A DNA stretch of 45,641 nucleotides from an uncultured Collinsella sp. (lineage in GTDB: Bacteria; Actinomycetota; Coriobacteriia; Coriobacteriales; Coriobacteriaceae): NCBI GenBank assembly GCA_958407465.1, contig CATYIV010000017.1, positions 1 to 45,641 of the forward strand. The letters run 5' to 3'. The translations under genes were made by a program, and so were the position numbers. Positions 39,682 through 45,641 of the stretch are shown piece after piece; the stretch's first letter is position 1, and each line of letters starts with the position of its first letter. The notes under the pieces are model-generated. The model did no database searches, was not told where the DNA came from, and saw nothing but the letters and a program-made list of their open reading frames with translations.

Positions 39682-42255
39682 GTGTCTGATCAACAGCAAG
39701 AAAACGAAATAATGACGACGCAAGCCGCTCCCGCTGCACCGGTTGCGTCGGACCAGGTCGCGGCGCCCGCGCATGCCTCGGCTCCTGAGACGCCTAAGGC
39801 TGCTTCGACGCCTACGCCTGCAACGGCTGAGAAGGCCGTGCCTGCAACTGGTGAGGAGGCTGTTCCGGCAAAGCCCAAGCGCACGCGCCGCACGGCCAAG
39901 CCTGCCACAGACGGCGAGGAGGTCACCAAGCCCAAGCGCCGTACCACGCGCACGACGCGCGCCAAGCGCACCGTTGCAGCTGACTCCTCGGCGCCGATTT
40001 CCGATGAGGTCGCGCAGGCACGTGCGTTGGCTCAGATTAGCGAGGCTCAGGTGGTGCGCGCCCGCCGTCGTGCTGCCGAGCGTGAGGCCGCGGCTCTGAC
40101 CGAGCTTGCAGCTCCGTCTGTGCCCGAGACACCTGCCGCCACCGAGACCCCTGTCGCCGACCAGCCGACCGAGAAGCCGGTACCGCGCACACGCCGTCGC
40201 ACGGCTGCTAAGGCCGAGCAGGTTGCCGATCAGGTAACCCCCGAGCTCACTGAGGCTTCGGTCCGTTCCGTGGCAGGGGAGGGCACATCGCCTGTTGAGC
40301 CCGCTGCGTCTGTCGAGGCCAGCGAAGTTCCCGTTGTCGATCCGGCTTTGCGCCCGCACCGTCGCGGTCGCAAGCCCAAGGCCTTCGTCGAGGCAGAGAA
40401 GGCCGCAGCCGCAGCTGCAGCCGCTCGGGATGCTGCGGCGACCGCCGAGTCTGCAACCGCTGCCGATGCACCCGTCCAGGATGCTACGACTTCCGAGGCC
40501 GCTCCCGCCGATGTCGAGCTCGCCGATGTCCGTCCCGGTCGCAGCCATCGTACTGCTGCTAAGCGCACGTCCAAGGCCAAGGCTGCCAAGGAGGGTGCGT
40601 CCGAGAATTCCGCCGAGACGACCGCCGATGCATCGACTGATGCCGCCGAGCCCCAGGACGTCGAACAGACTGCGTCCGAAAAGCCCAAGCGCGGTCGTAA
40701 GAAGTCCGCTAAGGCCAAGGCGCCCGAGCAGCAGGCTGATGCCGAAGCGCAGGTCGATTCCGGCGCCGAGGCCAATGGCGCTGCTGCGGCCAATGGCGAC
40801 GCCGCTGCAACTGATGGTGCCGCCCCCGCCGAGGTCGAAGACGGCACTCGTCCCAACCGTCGCCAGCACAAGCGCAACGACGAGCGCAACGAGCGCAAGG
40901 ACGACCGCAACAACGACCGTCGCAACCGTCAGCGCGATCGCAAGCAGCGCAACAAGGAACGTAATGCCGCCCCCACCGAGCCCACGCTTTCGCGCGAGGA
41001 ACTCGCGGCCATGAAGGTCGCCGAACTGCGCGAGAAGGCCAAGGAGTTCGAGATCGAGACGACCGGCAAGAAGAAGGCCGAGCTCGTCGAGGAAATCTAC
41101 ACCACTGCCGCGAAGGCCGAGGGCTTCCGCGACATCAAGGGCATTCTGCAGATTCGCCCGGACAGCTCCGGCATCATCCACGCCCATGGCTACATGAAGT
41201 CCAACGACGACGCCTTCGTGCCCGCCTACCTCATCCGCTCCGCGCGTCTGCGCACGGGCGACGTCATCGAGGGCTCGCTGCGTCCTTCGCGCGGCGGCGA
41301 CAAGCGCGCCGGCCTCGCCAAAATCACGACCGTCAACGGTCTGGACCCCGAGCAGATTCGCAACCGTCCTAAGTTCGGCGACCTCACCCCGGTCTATCCC
41401 AACGAGCCGCTGCGCATGGAGCACGGCAAGGACTCCATTACCGGTCGCGCCATCGACATCGTGTCGCCGATCGGCAAGGGTCAGCGTGGCCTGATCGTGT
41501 CCCCGCCCAAGGCCGGCAAGACCACGATCCTCAAGAAGATCTGCCAGTCTATCTCGATTAACAACCCCGAGGTGCACCTCATCTGCCTGCTCGTCGACGA
41601 GCGCCCCGAAGAGGTCACCGATATGCAGCGTTCCATCAAGGGCGAGGTTGTGGCGTCGACCTTCGATATGCCCGCCGACAACCACACTCGCGTGGCAGAG
41701 CTCGTCATCGAGCGCGCCAAGCGCATCGTGGAGCTGGGCGGCGATGTTGTGGTGGTGCTCGACTCCATCACGCGTCTTGCCCGCGCCTACAACTTGGCGG
41801 CGCCCGCCTCAGGCCGCATCCTTTCGGGCGGCGTCGATTCGGCGGCACTGTATCCGCCCAAGCGCTTCCTGGGCGCAGCCCGCAATATCGAGAACGGTGG
41901 CTCGCTCACCATCCTGGCCTCTGCCCTCATCGACACCGGTTCCAAGATGGACGAGGTCATCTTTGAGGAGTTCAAGGGCACCGGCAACATGGAGCTCAAG
42001 CTCGACCGCGACCTGGCCGACCGCCGCATCTTCCCGGCTATCGACCCCGTTGCCTCCGGTACGCGTAACGAGGACCTGTTGGTCGACGAGCAGATGCGTC
42101 CGTTTGTCTTTGGCCTGCGTCGCATTCTTGCCGGCATGAACAACACCGAGCGCGCGGCCGCATCGTTTATCAAGGGTCTTAAGGGCACCAACACCAACCA
42201 GGAGTTCCTGGTGCGTTCGGCCAAAAAGCACAGCGACTACGAGCAGACGTTCTAG
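39682..42255 (+). CDS. rho: Transcription termination factor Rho with ~430-residue disordered extension
   Basis: A hexameric RNA helicase ending transcription. The core is complete: Rho_N-like helices from about residue 435 (LSREELAAMKVAELREKA), cold-shock-type RNA-binding domain from about 480, Walker A PPKAGKTT near 610, Walker B VVVVLDSITRLAR near 690, Q-loop LSGGVD and R-loop KGTGNMELKL. Before it lie some 430 residues rich in Ala, Pro, Glu, Lys and Arg, ending in a very basic Arg/Asn stretch (RRNRQRDRKQRNKERN). Such insertions are known in actinobacterial Rho and add RNA binding. GTG at 39682 is taken as start; an ATG at 39712 (overlapping a stop codon as TAATG) is the alternative. Confidence 0.95.
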   Translation: MSDQQQENEIMTTQAAPAAPVASDQVAAPAHASAPETPKAASTPTPATAEKAVPATGEEAVPAKPKRTRRTAKPATDGEEVTKPKRRTTRTTRAKRTVAADSSAPISDEVAQARALAQISEAQVVRARRRAAEREAAALTELAAPSVPETPAATETPVADQPTEKPVPRTRRRTAAKAEQVADQVTPELTEASVRSVAGEGTSPVEPAASVEASEVPVVDPALRPHRRGRKPKAFVEAEKAAAAAAAARDAAATAESATAADAPVQDATTSEAAPADVELADVRPGRSHRTAAKRTSKAKAAKEGASENSAETTADASTDAAEPQDVEQTASEKPKRGRKKSAKAKAPEQQADAEAQVDSGAEANGAAAANGDAAATDGAAPAEVEDGTRPNRRQHKRNDERNERKDDRNNDRRNRQRDRKQRNKERNAAPTEPTLSREELAAMKVAELREKAKEFEIETTGKKKAELVEEIYTTAAKAEGFRDIKGILQIRPDSSGIIHAHGYMKSNDDAFVPAYLIRSARLRTGDVIEGSLRPSRGGDKRAGLAKITTVNGLDPEQIRNRPKFGDLTPVYPNEPLRMEHGKDSITGRAIDIVSPIGKGQRGLIVSPPKAGKTTILKKICQSISINNPEVHLICLLVDERPEEVTDMQRSIKGEVVASTFDMPADNHTRVAELVIERAKRIVELGGDVVVVLDSITRLARAYNLAAPASGRILSGGVDSAALYPPKRFLGAARNIENGGSLTILASALIDTGSKMDEVIFEEFKGTGNMELKLDRDLADRRIFPAIDPVASGTRNEDLLVDEQMRPFVFGLRRILAGMNNTERAAASFIKGLKGTNTNQEFLVRSAKKHSDYEQTF

Positions 42256-42296
42256 GTTGTCATCCACGCACAGCGATAGTCATCAATGCAATAAAG

Positions 42297-42324
42297 GGTC
42301 GGGGCTTTGAGCCTCGGCCCTTTT
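42297..42324 (+). terminator. Intrinsic terminator of rho
   Basis: GGG-T-CG-G-GGC...GCC-T-CG-G-CCC followed by TTTTCTAT, about 40 nt past the stop. Confidence 0.8.
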
Positions 42325-42401
42325 CTATATTGCCGCTCCGCGCTTTTTTGACCATAAGACTGGCAAGCAGCAGGTTTCCCGTTTCAATCCGACATCGTCG
42401 C

Positions 42402-42430
42402 TTGCAATCGACAGGGCGGTTTCGCATAAT
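42402..42430 (+). promoter_or_regulatory. Promoter of the gene after rho
   Basis: TTGCAA-N17-CATAAT, with about 130 nt of leader that holds the small hairpin GGGGC-ATA-GCCCC near 42488. Confidence 0.65.
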
Positions 42431-42566
42431 AGCTTTTAAGCTTCGCGACGGAAAACGCAGATGAAACGAACCATATACCGTTGCTTTGGGGCATAGCCCC
42501 GCTTCATCTTCTCTCGCGCAGCCAACTGAATGATGCGATTTGGGTGCTGGAAGATGGGGAGAGCTC

Positions 42567-43967
42567 ATGGCTTCTTCTGATGCAACACAACGAGCAGTCC
42601 TTGCCGGACTTTCGTGCGGGATCGGCCTTGCCGCTCCCGTGGTTATGTATGCCGCGACGCTGCCGTTTTCGTCTGTGAACGAGACGGTCGTGGCGGGTGC
42701 GGTTCCCTTCGCCGTGGGCGCGGTGGCGGGCGTGGGCATCTATGCCGCCTCGCTGGGTATCTCCGAGTATCGTGCGCAGCGTGAAGAGCGTCTGTTCCAG
42801 CCCGATGCCATGGGCGGTGCCGCCAATCTCAATCAGCATCAAAGCGAGTTCAAGACCGCCTCGATTCCAGCTCAGCAGCAGGATGCGACTCCTTACGCTG
42901 CGGCTTCTGATTCTCAGGCTCAGGCGGAGCAGTCTACCTCGGCATTCCTTTCCGGCCTGACTGGTGCGTTCCAGCGCCGTCATGCCGATGATGGTGTCCC
43001 TACCATCGCTCGAGCCGCAGATGCTATGGACGAGGACGAGGCTTGGTCCATGATCGACAGTATGCTTGACGACGATTCGCCGGTGAGCTGCGACCCTGCA
43101 CACTCGCGCGACGTCTATCAAGTCGCCATCGACGAGCTCACCAACGGCGGGCAGACCGGCTCCTTCAATCGCGACGACATCGCCGCCGCGGCACGCGCCG
43201 TGTCTGGCTCCCAGGCCGCCCCTGCGGGCAGCACGGCGGCTTTCGTGGCACTCGTCGCCAACGCGGCAGCCAATAACGCCTACAGCGCTACCTCGGCGGA
43301 CGCGAACGCTTCTGCCGACAATTCGTACGTTGATGAAGCCATGGCCGCGGACGAGGAGGCCGTTGCCGCCCGCCGTGCCGCCGAAAGCTCGCTGTGGGGC
43401 GCTCCTGCCCAGCAGCAGGCGGCTGAGGCTGCGCCGTACAATGTAAACCTCGCCAGCATGCCTATCATCTCCGGTGCCGCGGATATCGATTTCGATGACC
43501 TCGATGAGCCTGCAGCCATCACCGCATCGATTGATGCCCAAGATCGCATCGACACCGGCGACCTTCCGGATGCCTCACTCGAGGTTGATGTCCCCATGGC
43601 TGATTACTCGGGCCACGAGGACATGTGGGCCGCCGCCACCGCGATTCTGGATGAGATTGACGAGCCTGCTCCTGTTGCAGCCCCCGCTCCCGTCGCTGCC
43701 CCTCAGCCTGCTGCCCCCGCCTATGTCGGCCGTCACAGCGCTGTGTTCCCCGAGGATACTGCCCGTATCTCGCGCGAGAGTATCGAGCGGGCCGAGGCTA
43801 TTGCCGCCGGCATTATGGAAAACCGTCGTCACGAGCGCGTCAATCAGATCCTCGAGGAAGAGATCGAGCGCCTGCAGTCCTCTACCGCCAAGCGTACGGG
43901 CCGTGCCTACCTGAGCGTTATCGAGGGCGGTACCGCCAGCTTCGCGCCGCTCCGCGCGGAGGCATAA
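42567..43967 (+). CDS. Membrane-anchored, largely disordered acidic protein of unknown function
   Basis: A 466-residue protein that I do not recognise. Two hydrophobic helices lie near the N-terminus (AVLAGLSCGIGLAAPVVMYA and AGAVPFAVGAVAGVGIYAAS). The remainder is hydrophilic, rich in Ala, Asp, Glu and Ser, with acidic clusters (DAMDEDEAWSMIDSMLDDD; DIDFDDLDEPA) and a Pro/Ala linker (PVAAPAPVAAPQPAAPA). The C-terminal 70 residues look folded and helical (ISRESIERAEAIAAGIMENR...RVNQILEEEIERLQS). ATG at 42567 after GGGGAG. The VanZ gene begins eight bases past its stop, so the two are co-transcribed. Confidence 0.8.
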   Translation: MASSDATQRAVLAGLSCGIGLAAPVVMYAATLPFSSVNETVVAGAVPFAVGAVAGVGIYAASLGISEYRAQREERLFQPDAMGGAANLNQHQSEFKTASIPAQQQDATPYAAASDSQAQAEQSTSAFLSGLTGAFQRRHADDGVPTIARAADAMDEDEAWSMIDSMLDDDSPVSCDPAHSRDVYQVAIDELTNGGQTGSFNRDDIAAAARAVSGSQAAPAGSTAAFVALVANAAANNAYSATSADANASADNSYVDEAMAADEEAVAARRAAESSLWGAPAQQQAAEAAPYNVNLASMPIISGAADIDFDDLDEPAAITASIDAQDRIDTGDLPDASLEVDVPMADYSGHEDMWAAATAILDEIDEPAPVAAPAPVAAPQPAAPAYVGRHSAVFPEDTARISRESIERAEAIAAGIMENRRHERVNQILEEEIERLQSSTAKRTGRAYLSVIEGGTASFAPLRAEA

Positions 43968-43974
43968 CTTCTGC

Positions 43975-44424
43975 ATGGTTAAGATCAATCGAAAATGGGC
44001 GGTCGTGACCTGCCTGATGGCGCTCTTGATCTGGGGCAATTCGCTGGTTCCCGGCTCGGGGTCGGGCTCGCTGAGCCTAACGGTCATGGAAGCTATCCGC
44101 GGTTTCCTGCACGGCGTGGGACTTCCATATGAATGGGTGACCAACTTTGTTGTTCGCAAGTGCGCGCATTTTACCGAGTATATGGTGCTCGGCATCCTGG
44201 CAACGCACGCCTTTGATTTTGAGGGGCGGCGCACCTTTGACGTGCTGCTGCCCACGGCGGTGTTCCTGCTGCTGATTCCCTCGATCGACGAGACGATTCA
44301 GCTCTTTGTGCCGGGACGCGCCGGCATGATCACCGATGTGATGATCGACTGCTGTGGAGCGGCAACGGGCGTTGTGCTCCGATATCTCTTACGGTCGCTG
44401 ATGTGCGCCAAAAAGGCCGCCTAG
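43975..44424 (+). CDS. VanZ-family membrane protein
   Basis: A 149-residue protein with four membrane helices. VRKCAHFTEYMVLG is the family R/K-x-x-H-x-x-E-Y signature; PSIDETIQLFVPGRAGMITDVMIDCCGA gives the D-E-x-x-Q and G-R-x-x-x-x-x-D-V signatures. VanZ gives low-level teicoplanin resistance in enterococci by an unclear route; most relatives are not resistance genes. No vanA/H/X genes are nearby. Its last codons lie in the left arm of the terminator. Confidence 0.9.
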   Translation: MVKINRKWAVVTCLMALLIWGNSLVPGSGSGSLSLTVMEAIRGFLHGVGLPYEWVTNFVVRKCAHFTEYMVLGILATHAFDFEGRRTFDVLLPTAVFLLLIPSIDETIQLFVPGRAGMITDVMIDCCGAATGVVLRYLLRSLMCAKKAA

Positions 44425-44456
44425 GACGTATTGTTTGGTCCTAGGCGGCCTTTTTT
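44411..44456 (+). terminator. Intrinsic terminator of the VanZ operon
   Basis: AAAAGGCCGCCTAGGAC pairs with GTCCTAGGCGGCCTTTT, followed by TTATTT; the stop codon TAG lies within the left arm. On the minus strand it could also stop the ROK gene. Confidence 0.92.
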
Positions 44457-44538
44457 ATTTGAGGGCTTATATGAGGCGTGGTGGCGTCGTTCCGTAGGTT
44501 GGATTTGCCGAGCGCGCCACGCCCTGTGGGTGCGTCTG

Positions 44539-45429
44539 CTACTGAAGCGCCTGTGCGCCCAGGGCCAGGCAGCCCATGATGCCCTGCTTGCCCTCGAGGC
44601 TGTTGTTGACGATGTAGTTATCGATGTCGTTGACCTCGGGCGTGACGATATAGCCGTTGAGCATCTCGGCGCACTTCTTGCGCGCGAGCGGCACGATGGG
44701 AGTGTGGTCGGCCACGCCGCCGCCGATGATAATCTTTTGCGGCGCGTAGCACAGCGTGTAGGTCATGAGCGCCTGCGCCAGATAGCCGGCGAGCAGGTCC
44801 ATGGCCTCCGGGTCATCGGCCATGTCTCCGGCGCTTTTGCCGTCCCAGCGCTTTTTAACGCCGGGGCCGGCGATGAGGCCCTCTAGGCAGTTGTCGTGGA
44901 AGGGGCAGGCGCTATGCTCGCCGATGGTGTCGCGCGGGTCGCGCGTGACCAGGATGTGGCCGGCTTCGGGATGCATCATGCCGTGCACGAGCTTACCACC
45001 CGAGAGCACGCCGGCGCCCACGCCGGTACCGATTGTCAGGTAGACCACATCGGTGAGGCCCTGGGCGCAACCAAAGGTGACCTCGCCCAGGCAGGCGACG
45101 TTGACGTCGGTGTCGTAGCCGCAGGGGATATTGAGCTCGTTTTGGATAGTGCCCAGCAGGTCAAAGTAGCGCCATGCCGTTTTGGGCGTCTCCAGGATCT
45201 TGCCGTATTGGGGCGACGCGGGGTTGACTGCGGTGGGGCCAAAGGCGCCGATGCCCAGCGCAGTGATGCCCTTGTCGGCAAACCATGCATTGACGGCCTC
45301 AACGGTCTCCTGCGGGGTCGTGGTCGCGATTTGCTCACGCTCCAGGACCGTACCGTCTGCATAGCCCGTGGCGCAGACCATCTTGGTGCCGCCGGCCTCG
45401 AGCGCTCCGATAAGCTGCTGTTCTGCCAT
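44539..45429 (-). CDS. ROK-family sugar kinase (fructokinase-like)
   Basis: A 296-residue kinase. GALEAGGTKMVCA is the ATP phosphate loop, GIGAFGPTAVNP the sugar-binding stretch, DTDVNVACLGE the catalytic aspartate region and LTIGTGVGAG the second phosphate loop. HPEAGHILVTRDP with EHSACPFHDNCLEGLIAGP supplies the H-C-x-H-x-x-x-C zinc site of ROK proteins; this arrangement is closest to the YdhR/ScrK-type fructokinases. ATG at 45429 after AGAGAGGA. No transporter or sugar regulator is in view. Confidence 0.93.
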   Translation of the reverse strand: MAEQQLIGALEAGGTKMVCATGYADGTVLEREQIATTTPQETVEAVNAWFADKGITALGIGAFGPTAVNPASPQYGKILETPKTAWRYFDLLGTIQNELNIPCGYDTDVNVACLGEVTFGCAQGLTDVVYLTIGTGVGAGVLSGGKLVHGMMHPEAGHILVTRDPRDTIGEHSACPFHDNCLEGLIAGPGVKKRWDGKSAGDMADDPEAMDLLAGYLAQALMTYTLCYAPQKIIIGGGVADHTPIVPLARKKCAEMLNGYIVTPEVNDIDNYIVNNSLEGKQGIMGCLALGAQALQ

Positions 45430-45504
45430 AGTATTCCTCTCTCTGGGACGAGTTGCTCCGTGACTAAAGTATAGGGCTCTAAACTATTTAAGAAAGCGTT
45501 ATAA

Positions 45505-45545
45505 AAAGAAGCCTCGCAACGCGGCGGGCGGTGCGAGGCTTCTTT
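45505..45545. terminator. Strong hairpin terminator
   Basis: AAGAAGCCTCGCA pairs with TGCGAGGCTTCTT around ACGCGGCGGGCGG. A/T ends on both strands; most likely serves a minus-strand gene beyond the right edge. Confidence 0.85.
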
Positions 45546-45606
45546 GGTTGCTTTAGTTGCCGGGCCGTCCTTACCCGCGCGGCTTGATTCAAGACTTTAG
45601 TCCGCT

Positions 45607-45623
45607 GGCCGCGCAGCGGCCAG
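45607..45623. other. Short hairpin near the window edge
   Basis: CTGGCCGC-GCA-GCGGCCAG, followed by CTTTAAACC. Function not clear; nothing else is visible in the last 100 bases. Confidence 0.4.
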
Positions 45624-45641
45624 CTTTAAACCACCCGCTAC

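Noticed and set aside
39532..41685. 717-codon minus-strand frame opposite rho, rich in Gly, Leu and Arg
   Set aside because: Mirror of the low-complexity Rho extension; no ribosome site or domain.
43975..44424. Glycopeptide resistance locus
   Set aside because: Only a VanZ-family gene is present, with none of the vanRSHAX genes; VanZ relatives are widespread without resistance.
644..45429. An unrecognised multi-gene defence or secondary-metabolite system
   Set aside because: I looked for clusters of unknown genes with helicase, nuclease, toxin, polyketide or peptide-synthesis motifs. Apart from the single nuclease-like gene, genes are mostly recognisable housekeeping or membrane proteins.

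Overview
The window looks like a chromosomal segment of a Coriobacteriia actinobacterium, most likely Collinsella or a close relative. This is an inference from the high G+C coding sequence, the ATG/GTG starts with AAGGAG-type ribosome sites, the very long N-terminal extension on Rho, a CarD regulator, and the many small hairpin repeats between genes. No database search was possible. Most of the window is housekeeping or conserved accessory chromosome. I see no insertion sequence, integrase, prophage, rRNA or CRISPR array.

Layout. 1-2.8 kb: a metal-resistance operon on the minus strand (ArsR/CadC-type repressor, free HMA metal-binding protein, Zn/Cd/Pb P-type ATPase) with three copies of one operator. 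2.8-4.8 kb: an A+T-richer island with one gene for a PD-(D/E)XK nuclease-like protein, bracketed by 29-bp direct repeats. 4.9-10.5 kb: DEDDh exonuclease, a His-rich ArsP_2-type metal exporter, YaiI and HdeD family proteins, a nitroreductase and two tandem histidine phosphatases. 10.6-15.1 kb: serine biosynthesis (serC, serA) with an M20 peptidase and a worn DUF1015 gene. 15.4-20 kb: a cation/H+ antiporter, a metallophosphoesterase and a polysaccharide flippase frameshifted at a T7 tract. 20.3-25 kb: ATP-dependent PEP carboxykinase, a B3/B4 protein, a MarR regulator, DegV and a small MGMT-family protein. 25.3-28.3 kb: trpS, a WecA/TagO-type transferase and a 6S-like structured RNA. 28.3-36 kb: radical SAM activase-like protein, tRNA-Ala(CGC), a small membrane protein, pncB, and proB/proA separated by an inverted prolyl-iminopeptidase-like gene. 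36-45.6 kb: HD protein, CarD, argS, rho, a disordered membrane-anchored protein, a VanZ protein and a ROK sugar kinase.

The most unusual content is between the genes. Seven copies of a 35-bp hairpin (arms ACCACCACAAA) each lie 15-33 nt after a stop codon and probably act as portable terminators. Other hairpins with unrelated arms share an asymmetric GGGAC core. Two longer fold-back elements (18171-18293 and 39278-39427) have different, perfectly or nearly perfectly paired arms but a conserved inner segment, in opposite orientations. These, the T7 frameshift, the duplicated 29-bp repeats around the nuclease-like gene and the 6S-like RNA are the best candidates for follow-up.

Systems that work together: repressor, HMA protein and ATPase for metal export; SerA and SerC (with a histidine phosphatase possibly supplying the missing phosphoserine phosphatase step) for serine; ProB and ProA for proline; Rho and CarD for global transcription control.
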